In this document: positions 1-5,698 of the stretch, in pieces
Layout of the letters: every line of letters starts with the position of its first letter
Position numbering within the stretch: position 1 is the stretch's first letter
Origin: an uncultured Clostridia bacterium
GTDB lineage: Bacteria; Bacillota; Clostridia; Christensenellales; Aristaeellaceae
Assembly (NCBI GenBank): GCA_944363005.1
Contig: CALVTV010000218.1
Span: 1-8,938, forward strand
Direction: 5' to 3'
Length of the DNA: 8,938 nt
Notes under the pieces: generated by a model
What the model was told of the DNA's origin: nothing
Database searches by the model: none
The model's input: the letters and a program-made list of their open reading frames with translations, nothing else
Made by a program: the position numbers and the translations under genes

Positions 1-156
1 CCCTTCGCTGGGCGTCCGCTCATCCTCGATCGCCCAGATCTCCTCGATGTCCCGTACCGGCTCGATCACCGGCGCGTACGGGGAGCCAAAAACCACCACC
101 AGCCCCATCAGTGCCGTCAGCCCCACAATTCCCAGCAGCAGACTCGCTCTCTTCAC
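1..156 (-). CDS. Membrane-anchored or secreted protein of unknown function, N-terminus only (partial)
   Basis: Fifty-two codons are visible before the window ends; the 3' part is missing. I chose the GTG at 156-154 because a perfect GGAGG (169-165) lies 8 nt upstream and because this frame opens with a classic export signal: positively charged MKR, then a hydrophobic stretch at about residues 5-24 (ASLLLGIVGLTALMGLVVVF). After it comes GSPYAPVIEPVRDIEEIWAIEDERTPSEG-like sequence, acidic and proline-containing, as expected for the start of an extracytoplasmic region. No lipobox cysteine is seen, so it is either an uncleaved anchor or a signal peptide. The ATG at 163-161 overlaps the ribosome binding site and its frame stops at a TGA near 32-30, so it was rejected. 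The gene has its own promoter (242-270) and may be translationally coupled to the small ORF ahead of it. I do not recognise the family; the visible part is too short for a function. Confidence 0.72.
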   Translation of the reverse strand, partial: MKRASLLLGIVGLTALMGLVVVFGSPYAPVIEPVRDIEEIWAIEDERTPSEG

Positions 157-159
157 GCT

Positions 160-216
160 TCATTCCTCCGTGCCCGGTTTCCGGTATTCGCCGAGCAGAT
201 GCAGTTGTCTCTTCAT
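160..216 (-). CDS. Small 18-codon ORF ahead of the membrane protein gene (possible leader peptide)
   Basis: This ORF encodes MKRQLHLLGEYRKPGTEE and ends in TGA. It has a convincing ribosome binding site, GAGGTG at 228-223, 6 nt before its ATG, and is the first start codon downstream of the promoter at 242-270. Its stop codon lies 3 nt before the GTG start of the next gene, and that gene's GGAGG lies inside the small ORF's last codons, an arrangement typical of translational coupling. It has no hydrophobic segment and no run of a single amino acid as in a classical attenuator peptide. It may be a translated leader, a microprotein, or simply a fortuitous ORF; the arrangement is seen directly, the role is inferred. 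Confidence 0.4.
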   Translation of the reverse strand: MKRQLHLLGEYRKPGTEE

Positions 217-241
217 AAACAACACCTCATATCCGACCACC

Positions 242-270
242 ATTATATCACACGGATCGTCAAAACGCAA
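242..270 (-). promoter_or_regulatory. Sigma-A type promoter with extended -10 for the membrane protein gene
   Basis: The -35 box TTGCGT is at 270-265 and the -10 box TATAAT at 247-242, with a 17-bp spacer. The bases just before the -10 box read TGA, giving a TGn extended -10. Transcription would start at about 235, leaving roughly 20 nt before the small ORF. The -35 box overlaps the T-rich tail of the dapH terminator. Confidence 0.75.
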
Positions 271-294
271 AGAAGGGGCTGCGTTCGCCCCTTC
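261..294 (-). terminator. Intrinsic terminator of the dapA-dapB-dapH operon
   Basis: A perfect 8-bp stem (GAAGGGGC at 294-287 on the minus strand pairing with GCCCCTTC at 279-272, 7-nt loop) begins 4 nt after the dapH stop codon and is followed on the minus strand by TTTGCGTTTTG. The T-tract is interrupted but the position and stem are good. It separates the lysine operon from the next unit. Confidence 0.8.
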
Positions 295-297
295 CTT

Positions 298-990
298 TTA
301 CAGCTCCCGCAACGCGTCCACGAGCGCCGTCTTCCCCTCAGTCTTCTCGTCCTTCATCTTGATGATGCGCGCGGGCACGCCGGCCACCACCGCACGCGGC
401 GGCACGTCCTGCGTCACGACCGCGCCGGCGGCCACAACCGCGCCGTCGCCCACGCTCACGCCTTCGATAATCACCGCGTTCGCGCCGATGAGCACGTCGT
501 CGCCCACCGTGACGGGTTTGGCGCTGGGCGGCTCAACCACGCCCGCAAGCACAGCGCCCGCGCCCACGTGGCTGTGCTTGCCAACGATCGCGCGCCCGCC
601 GAGCACGGCGCCCATGTCGATCATCGTCCCCTCGCCGATGACCGCGCCAATGTTGATGATCGCACCCATCATGATGACCGCGCCCTCGCCGATCTCCACA
701 CGGTCGCGGATGATCGCGCCCGGCTCAATGCGCGCGTTCACGCCCTTGAGATCCAGCAGCGGCAGCGCGCTGTTGCGCCGGTCGTTCTCGATGACGATGT
801 CCTCGATGGCATCGCGGTTCTGCTCAAGCACCGGTTCCATGGCCGCGTAGTCGCCAATGACGACCATGTCCGTGCCCGTGAACACGTGGCAGCCCGGGAA
901 ATCGAGCGGCCGGGTCGCCTTGATGTAGGCTTTGACGGGCGTCTTCTTTTTGGCCGAACGAATGGCCTCGATAATCTCGTATGCGTCCAT
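298..990 (-). CDS. dapH: 2,3,4,5-tetrahydropyridine-2,6-dicarboxylate N-acetyltransferase
   Basis: Transfers acetyl from acetyl-CoA to tetrahydrodipicolinate, giving N-acetyl-2-amino-6-oxopimelate, the committed step of the acetylase branch of diaminopimelate/lysine synthesis; cytosolic, and trimeric in the family. The 230-residue protein has the DapH N-terminal domain (about 1-85, including ENDRRNSALPLLDLK at 68-82) followed by a left-handed beta-helix of hexapeptide repeats (about 87-205) with ARIEPGAIIRD at 86-96, NIGAVIGEGTMIDMGAVLGG at 113-132 and VLAGVVEPPSAKPV at 147-160. These match the B. subtilis DapH pattern nearly block for block; that family is about 236 residues. The ATG at 990 has GGAGGAG 7 nt upstream; an upstream in-frame TTG at 1005 overlaps this site and is unlikely. 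The ribosome binding site lies inside the end of dapB and only one base separates the two genes, so translation is probably coupled. The acetyl- rather than succinyl-type fits Bacillota. The later acetylase-pathway genes (aminotransferase, deacetylase) are not in this window. Confidence 0.96.
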   Translation of the reverse strand: MDAYEIIEAIRSAKKKTPVKAYIKATRPLDFPGCHVFTGTDMVVIGDYAAMEPVLEQNRDAIEDIVIENDRRNSALPLLDLKGVNARIEPGAIIRDRVEIGEGAVIMMGAIINIGAVIGEGTMIDMGAVLGGRAIVGKHSHVGAGAVLAGVVEPPSAKPVTVGDDVLIGANAVIIEGVSVGDGAVVAAGAVVTQDVPPRAVVAGVPARIIKMKDEKTEGKTALVDALREL

Positions 991-991
991 G

Positions 992-1714
992 TCAATCTCC
1001 TCCAAAGATCACGTCTTCCACGCTGTAAAGCCCCGGCTTTGCGCCCACGACGAACGCCGCCGCGCGCAACGCGCCCCGGGCGAAGATTTCGCGGCTGTCC
1101 GCGCGATGGCGCAGCTCAATTTCCTCCATCGGCCCGAAGAAGTGGACGCTGTGCTCGCCCGCTACCGTGCCCCCGCGCAGCGCATGCATGCCGATCTCGT
1201 GGCCGCGCTTGCCGGGCCGCCCCTCGCGCCCGCAGACGACCTCGAACTCCCCGTCGGGATCGACGCTGTGCAGCAGCGCGATGGCGGAGCCGCTGGGCGC
1301 GTCCTCCTTCTGGTTGTGATGCGTCTCCACAATCTCGATGTCGTATTCCCCGCGCAGCGCATCGGATGCCATGCGCGCCAGGCGGCGCATGACCGCCATG
1401 CCCGTGGAGAAGTTGAGCGCGCGCACAATGGGAATCTGCGCGCCCGCCGCGCGGATCTGCGCTTCCTGCGCCTCGGAGAGGGCCGTCGTGCCCACGACCA
1501 GCGGGATTTTGTGCCGGAGCGCGCACTCGAGCATCATCGTCACATTGCCGGGGTAAGAGAAATCGATCGCCACGTCGACGTTTTGAAGCTCGTCAAGCGA
1601 CGCGCAAGCCCCCGGGCCAACGAAGCCCGCCACCTCAAAGCGCTCGTCCTGCGCGCAGACCGCGTCGATCATCCGGCCCATCTTGCCGTTTCCAATCAAT
1701 GCAACCCGGATCAT
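992..1714 (-). CDS. dapB: 4-hydroxy-tetrahydrodipicolinate reductase
   Basis: Reduces the DapA product with NAD(P)H to tetrahydrodipicolinate, the substrate of DapH encoded next door. The 240-residue protein shows a Rossmann dinucleotide site GNGKMG (8-13), DFSYP (51-55), VGTTALS (74-80), NFSTGMAV (101-108) and the DapB signature ETHHNQKEDAPSGSA (130-144) with the catalytic His pair 132-133 and Lys136; the usual Thr of PSGTA is Ser143 here. The substrate-binding GHEIGMHALRGG (171-182) and the C-terminal FARGALRAAA...PGLYSVEDVI (211-236) are also present. It is shorter than the roughly 270-residue enterobacterial enzyme, within the range of short clostridial forms. The start ATG (1714-1712) overlaps the dapA stop in an ATGA; GGAGGT lies 6 nt upstream inside the dapA 3' end. 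It would be co-transcribed and translationally coupled with dapA and dapH. Confidence 0.96.
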   Translation of the reverse strand: MIRVALIGNGKMGRMIDAVCAQDERFEVAGFVGPGACASLDELQNVDVAIDFSYPGNVTMMLECALRHKIPLVVGTTALSEAQEAQIRAAGAQIPIVRALNFSTGMAVMRRLARMASDALRGEYDIEIVETHHNQKEDAPSGSAIALLHSVDPDGEFEVVCGREGRPGKRGHEIGMHALRGGTVAGEHSVHFFGPMEEIELRHRADSREIFARGALRAAAFVVGAKPGLYSVEDVIFGGD

Positions 1715-2583
1715 CCCAGCACCTCCAGCGCTTTTGCGACGCGCTCGCGGCCCGCCTGCGAGATCTCGCACAGCGGCAGCCGGTATCCGCCCACGTTCAT
1801 GCCCAACTGATTCATCGCTTCCTTGATCGGAATGGGGTTGACCTCGCAAAACAGCGCGTCGATCAGATCCAGATACTGAAGCTGGAGCGCCCGCGCCCGC
1901 GCGACGTCGCCCGCATGGAACGCCGCCACCAGCTCATGGCACGTCTTCGGGCAGATGTTCGCCCAAACGGAGATCACGCCGCATCCGCCCAGGCTGAGCA
2001 CCGGCACGATCATGTCGTCGTTGCCGGAGAACAGGCAGAAGTCCTCGCCGACCAGCCGCGCGATTTTTGCCGTATAGCCGATGTTGCCGCTCGCCTCCTT
2101 GATGCCCGCAATGTTCGGATGGTGGGAAAGGCGCGCGCAACACGCCGGGGAAATGGCGCAGCCCGTGCGCCCCGGCACGTTATAGAGGATGATGGGCGTA
2201 TCCACCGCGTCGGCCACCGTCGCGAAGTGGCGATACATGCCCTCGTCGTTCGTCTTGTTGTAATAGGGCGTGATGAGCAGCAGGCCGTCCGCGCCCATGT
2301 CGTGATAAGCGCGGCTCTTTTCAAGCTGCATCTGCGTGCAGTTCGACCCGGCGCCCACGATCACCGGAATGCGGCCGTTGACCGTTTCAATGATGCAGCG
2401 GGCGACCTCGTCGTCTTCCTCGTGCGTCATCGTGCTCGACTCGCCCGTCGTGCCCAGCGCGACGATGCCGTCGGTTCCTTCCTGCAGATGCCAGAGCACC
2501 AGCTCCCTGAGTTTTCCAAAATCCACGCGCCCATCCGCCTGAAACGGCGTGACCAGCGCAACATAACTTCCCGAAAATTTCAT
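1711..2583 (-). CDS. dapA: 4-hydroxy-tetrahydrodipicolinate synthase
   Basis: Condenses pyruvate with aspartate-4-semialdehyde, the first step unique to diaminopimelate and lysine. The 290-residue TIM-barrel protein has all the hallmarks: GTTGES at 44-49 (with catalytic Thr46), ITPYYNKTNDEG at 104-115 (Tyr108), LYNVPGRTG at 133-141 (catalytic Tyr134, substrate-binding Arg139) and GIKEASGN at 160-167 with the Schiff-base Lys162. Length equals the family norm (about 290-300). I chose the ATG at 2583, with GGGAGG 6 nt upstream, because MKFSGSYVALVTPF lines up with the usual DapA N-terminus; an in-frame ATG at 2607 with its own AAGGA would add eight residues. It is first in a three-gene operon with its own promoter at 2646-2674. 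The leader of about 55 nt is too short for a lysine riboswitch, so control, if any, must be at the promoter or by feedback on the enzyme. Confidence 0.97.
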   Translation of the reverse strand: MKFSGSYVALVTPFQADGRVDFGKLRELVLWHLQEGTDGIVALGTTGESSTMTHEEDDEVARCIIETVNGRIPVIVGAGSNCTQMQLEKSRAYHDMGADGLLLITPYYNKTNDEGMYRHFATVADAVDTPIILYNVPGRTGCAISPACCARLSHHPNIAGIKEASGNIGYTAKIARLVGEDFCLFSGNDDMIVPVLSLGGCGVISVWANICPKTCHELVAAFHAGDVARARALQLQYLDLIDALFCEVNPIPIKEAMNQLGMNVGGYRLPLCEISQAGRERVAKALEVLG

Positions 2584-2607
2584 GGCGATCCTCCCGGTCT
2601 GTTCCAT

Positions 2608-2621
2608 GGGAAATCCTTCCC
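2608..2621 (-). other. Small hairpin over an alternative dapA ribosome binding site
   Basis: On the minus strand GGGAA (2621-2617) and TTCCC (2612-2608) flank a 4-base GGAT loop, so the AAGGA that could serve the upstream in-frame ATG at 2607 sits in a short stem-loop. This favours use of the downstream ATG at 2583. The stem is only 5 bp and may be fortuitous. Confidence 0.3.
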
Positions 2622-2645
2622 GCCTATGTTTTCCTGTCCTCGCTC

Positions 2646-2674
2646 ATTCTAACATAAGAAAGCGAGGCTGTAAA
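2646..2674 (-). promoter_or_regulatory. Sigma-A type promoter of the dapA-dapB-dapH operon
   Basis: The -35 box TTTACA is at 2674-2669 and the -10 box TAGAAT at 2651-2646, with a 17-bp spacer; TGT precedes the -10 box, giving a TGn extended -10. The predicted start is near 2639, about 55 nt ahead of the dapA ATG. The -35 box is the loop of the upstream hairpin terminator. Confidence 0.75.
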
Positions 2675-2683
2675 CCTCGCTTT
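2652..2683 (-). terminator. Probable intrinsic terminator of the purine operon
   Basis: A perfect 9-bp stem (AAAGCGAGG at 2683-2675 with CCTCGCTTT at 2667-2659, 7-nt loop) lies 50 nt after the purD stop. On the minus strand it is followed by CTTATGTT, a poor T-tract, though the stem itself ends in TTT. Termination may therefore be partial, allowing some read-through into dapA. The gap 2684-2733 before it is AT-rich and otherwise empty. Confidence 0.6.
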
Positions 2684-2733
2684 GTGATATGATATGAATT
2701 CGGGTCGAATTTTCGTAAGTTTTACAAAATCGG

Positions 2734-3999
2734 TCAGCAATCCAGGCTTCCGATATCCGAACGCATGTGCGCGCCCTCAAAGTGAATCTGCCGGGCCGCC
2801 GCATACGCCGCATCGACGGCTTCTCGGAGCGTATTGCCAAGCGCAGTCACACCCAGCACGCGCCCGCCAGCGGTCACCAGCGCATCACCCTCGCGGCGGG
2901 TGCCCGCGTGGTAGACGGTCGCGCCCATCGCCTCGGCCTGCGCGATGCCGGTGATCACCTTGCCGCCCTCGTACTTGCCGGGATAGCCCCCGGAAGCCAG
3001 CACAATGCAGGCGGCTGACTGCGGCTTCCAGCGGATTTCGACCTCGGCAAGGCGCTGCTCGCGCACGGCCATCATGATCTGCATGAGGTCCGCATCCAGC
3101 AGCGGCAACACGGCCTGCGTCTCCAGATCGCCAAAGCGCGCGTTGTACTCGACGACCTTCGGGCCGTCCGCGGTTAGCATCAGCCCGACATAGAGCACGC
3201 CCTTGAACGTGAAGCCCTCGGCGGCCATCGCGTGCAGCGTCGGCATCAGGATTTCCTCGCGCGTGCGCGCGGCGATTTCGGGGGTAAACAGCGGGCTCGG
3301 CGCAAAGGCGCCCATGCCGCCGGTGTTCGGTCCGCGATCGCCGTCAAAGACGCGCTTGTGGTCCTGGCTGGCGACCATCGGCACGAGCGTCTTGCCGTCG
3401 GTAAAGCAGAGCACCGTCACCTCGCGCCCGACCATGCATTCCTCGATGAGCACGCGCGCGCCGCTCTGACCAAAGCGCCCGCCCTCCATCATCTCGCGCA
3501 CGGCCTGCTTGGCTTCCTCGATCGTCGCGGCGACGACGACGCCTTTGCCCAGCGCCAGACCGTCGGCCTTGACCACGATGGGCGCGGACTGCGTGTCAAG
3601 ATAGGCAAGCGCAGCGGCGCAATCGGTGAACGTCTCGCTCTTGGCGGTGGGAATGCCGTATTTCTTCATCAGATTCTTGGAGAAGATCTTGCTCGACTCC
3701 ATCTGCGCAGCGTAAGCGATCGGACCGAACGCGGGAATGCCCGCGGCCTCCAGCGCGTCCACGCAGCCCAGGGCCAGCGGATCATCCGGCGTCACGCAGA
3801 CAAAATCCACGCCCTCGCGGCGCGCGAGCGCGACGATGCCCTCGACATCCGTCGCCTTGACATCCGGTACGCAGCGGGCCACCTGCGCGATGCCGGCATT
3901 GCCCGGCGCGCACAGCAGTTCGCTGACCAGCGGGGATTCGGCCAGTTTTTTGCAGACGGCGTGCTCACGTCCGCCGCCGCCAATCACCAAAACCTTCAT
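2734..3999 (-). CDS. purD: Phosphoribosylamine-glycine ligase (GAR synthetase)
   Basis: Makes glycinamide ribonucleotide from phosphoribosylamine, glycine and ATP, the second step of IMP synthesis; its product is the substrate of PurN encoded upstream. The 421-residue protein has the GARS N-domain with GGGGREHA (7-14), an ATP-grasp core with KADGLALGKGV (144-154), IEECMVGREVTVLCFTDG-type sequence (185-202), GPNTGGMGA (223-231) and the metal-binding region EYNARFGD (284-291), and the C-domain from about 330. Length matches the usual 420-430. Two departures are visible: the signature RFGDPE reads RFGDLE (Leu292), and the usual VGPEAPL loop reads VTPDDPL (69-75). Start: ATG at 3999 with AAGGAGG 6 nt upstream. 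It is the last gene of the purine operon, 82 nt after purH, with a long GC-rich hairpin in the gap and a terminator behind it. Confidence 0.96.
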   Translation of the reverse strand: MKVLVIGGGGREHAVCKKLAESPLVSELLCAPGNAGIAQVARCVPDVKATDVEGIVALARREGVDFVCVTPDDPLALGCVDALEAAGIPAFGPIAYAAQMESSKIFSKNLMKKYGIPTAKSETFTDCAAALAYLDTQSAPIVVKADGLALGKGVVVAATIEEAKQAVREMMEGGRFGQSGARVLIEECMVGREVTVLCFTDGKTLVPMVASQDHKRVFDGDRGPNTGGMGAFAPSPLFTPEIAARTREEILMPTLHAMAAEGFTFKGVLYVGLMLTADGPKVVEYNARFGDLETQAVLPLLDADLMQIMMAVREQRLAEVEIRWKPQSAACIVLASGGYPGKYEGGKVITGIAQAEAMGATVYHAGTRREGDALVTAGGRVLGVTALGNTLREAVDAAYAAARQIHFEGAHMRSDIGSLDC

Positions 4000-4029
4000 G
4001 CGGTTCCTCCTTCTGTTCTCGGTAAAGGA

Positions 4030-4076
4030 CGCGCGCCCCCGCCTGCCCCGCTCGGGGACCGGCACAAGGGCGCGCG
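4030..4076 (-). other. Long GC-rich stem-loop between purH and purD
   Basis: The 82-nt gap holds a perfect 9-bp outer stem (CGCGCGCCC against GGGCGCGCG, 4068-4076 with 4030-4038) enclosing further pairs (GCC 4041-4043 with GGC 4061-4063, CCCC 4046-4049 with GGGG 4054-4057). No T-tract follows, so it does not look like an intrinsic terminator. It more likely stabilises the mRNA 3' end of purH or tunes purD relative to purH. Confidence 0.55.
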
Positions 4077-4081
4077 GCGTA

Positions 4082-5629
4082 TCAATGCTTGAAGTGGCGC
4101 ATGCCGGTGAACACCATGGCGATGCCGTACTTGTTGCAGGCGTCAATGGAGTCCTGATCGCGGATGCTTCCGCCCGGCTGAATGATGCAGGCAATGCCCG
4201 CCTCGGCGCAGGCCTTCACGCAGTCGTCAAACGGGAAGAACGCATCGCTGGCCAGCGCCGCGCCCTTGACCTTCTCACCGCTGCGCTCGATGGCCATCTG
4301 GGTGGACCAGATGCGGTTGACCTGGCCCGGTCCGATGCCCAGGCTCTGGTTGTCGCGCGCGATGGCGATGCCGTTGGACTTGGCGTGCTTGACGATCTTC
4401 CAGGCCAGCAGCAGGTCCTTCATCTGCGCCTCGGTGGGCGCCTTTTCGGTGGCGACCTTCAGCTCGCCCTCAGGCAGCAGCTCGTCGTCCACTTCCTGAA
4501 CGAGCATACCACCGGTCACCTTGCGCATCACGCGCTCATCCTTGGGATAGGCGCGAACCGTCGTATCCAGCTCCAGCAGGCGCAGGTTCTTCTTGCGGGG
4601 GAGGCTGGCGAGCGCCTCGTCGGTGCGTTTCGGCGCGACGATGGTCTCCCGGAAGATCTTGCTCATCTGCTCGGCGGTTGCCGCATCGACGGGCGCATTG
4701 GTCACGACGATGCCGCCGAACACGCTGACCGGATCGGCCTCATACGCCAGGCGATAGGCCTCGCTGACCTCGTCGGCCACGCCCACGCCGCAGGGGTTGC
4801 CGTGCTTGACCGCGACGACAGCCGTCGTGTCAAACTCGCGCAGCAGCTCCAGCGCGCCGTTGGTATCGTTGATGTTGTTGTAGGAGAGCTCCTTGCCGTG
4901 CAGCTGCTTGGCCGCCGGGGGCGTTCCTGCGATGTCGGTCAGGTCGCGGTAGAAGGCGGCCTTCTGGTGCGGGTTCTCGCCGTAGCGCATGTCCTGCACC
5001 TTCTCAAAGGTGACGGTCAGGTTCTGCGGGAACTCGATCGCGTCCTCCAGCTGGCCGCGCAGGTACTGCTGAATCAGGCAATCGTACTGCGCTGTGTGCT
5101 CGAACACCTTGTATTGCAGGTAGCGCTTCGTCTTGAGGCTCACCTCGCCCGTCGCCTCAAACTCCGAAAGCACGCGCTCATAGTCCGCCGGATCGACGAC
5201 AACCACGACGTCCTGTGCGTTCTTGGCCGCCGCGCGCAGCATCGTCGGGCCGCCGATGTCGATATTCTCGATGGCCTCTTCAAACGTCACGCCAGGCTTC
5301 GCAATCGTCTGGCGGAACGGATAGAGGTTGATGATCACCATGTCGATCGGCTCCACGCCCAGCGCCTTGATCTGCGCCATGTGCTCCGGATTGCTGCGCA
5401 CGGCGAGCAGGCCCGCGTGAATGGCCGGGTGCAGCGTCTTCACGCGCCCATCCAGGCACTCCGGGAAACCGGTCACGTCGCTTACGCCCGTCACCGGAAT
5501 GCCCGCCTCGGCGATGGCCTTCATCGTACCGCCGGTGGACAGGAGCGTCACGCCCTTCGCCGCAAGGCGGCGGGCCAGATCGACGATGCCGGTCTTATCC
5601 GACACGCTCAAAATCGCACGTTTGATCAT
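4082..5629 (-). CDS. purH: Bifunctional AICAR transformylase / IMP cyclohydrolase
   Basis: Catalyses the last two steps of IMP synthesis: formylation of AICAR with 10-formyl-tetrahydrofolate and ring closure to IMP. The 515-residue protein begins with the MGS-like cyclohydrolase domain (about 1-145; STGGT 31-35, DVTGFPECLDGRVKTLHPAI 51-70) and continues with the AICARFT domain, carrying catalytic Lys275-His276 in KHGNPCG (275-281), DPVSVFGG (299-306), KHAKSN (414-419) and GIGPGQVNR (431-439). The C-terminus ends in the family-typical GMRHFKH. Length agrees with the 510-530 norm. Start: ATG at 5629, with AAAGGA about 8 nt upstream; an upstream in-frame start at 5662 would add an unconserved leader and was rejected. 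The gene lies 69 nt after the GNAT gene and 82 nt before purD; both gaps hold GC-rich hairpins, unlike the overlapping purM-purN junction. Confidence 0.97.
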   Translation of the reverse strand: MIKRAILSVSDKTGIVDLARRLAAKGVTLLSTGGTMKAIAEAGIPVTGVSDVTGFPECLDGRVKTLHPAIHAGLLAVRSNPEHMAQIKALGVEPIDMVIINLYPFRQTIAKPGVTFEEAIENIDIGGPTMLRAAAKNAQDVVVVVDPADYERVLSEFEATGEVSLKTKRYLQYKVFEHTAQYDCLIQQYLRGQLEDAIEFPQNLTVTFEKVQDMRYGENPHQKAAFYRDLTDIAGTPPAAKQLHGKELSYNNINDTNGALELLREFDTTAVVAVKHGNPCGVGVADEVSEAYRLAYEADPVSVFGGIVVTNAPVDAATAEQMSKIFRETIVAPKRTDEALASLPRKKNLRLLELDTTVRAYPKDERVMRKVTGGMLVQEVDDELLPEGELKVATEKAPTEAQMKDLLLAWKIVKHAKSNGIAIARDNQSLGIGPGQVNRIWSTQMAIERSGEKVKGAALASDAFFPFDDCVKACAEAGIACIIQPGGSIRDQDSIDACNKYGIAMVFTGMRHFKH

Positions 5630-5663
5630 ACTCTCGTTCCTTTCTGTATGTCTCTTGTTCAAG

Positions 5664-5697
5664 GCAAAGCGGCGCCTCGCGCGCCGTCCGCCGCTGC
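5664..5697 (-). other. GC-rich stem-loop between the GNAT gene and purH
   Basis: On the minus strand a 7-bp stem AGCGGCG/CGCCGCT (5695-5689 with 5674-5668) starts right after the GNAT stop codon, with a GC extension (5696-5697 with 5664-5665) across a small bulge and a GC-rich loop of 14 nt. It is followed by TTTGCCTTG, not a real T-tract. A weak or partial terminator, or an mRNA-stabilising hairpin, are both possible. Confidence 0.45.
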
Positions 5698-5698
5698 G

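Noticed and set aside
199..1392. Long plus-strand open frames opposite dapH, dapB and dapA
   Set aside because: Composition and position are those of shadows of the lysine genes; no motifs or start signals support them.
2584..2639. Lysine riboswitch before dapA
   Set aside because: The leader is about 55 nt; the lysine riboswitch needs well over 150 nt.
2697..2711. AATTCG-GGT-CGAATT inverted repeat in the purD-dapA gap
   Set aside because: Arms of only 6 bp in AT-rich DNA, upstream of the dapA promoter by more than 20 bp; too weak to call an operator or terminator.
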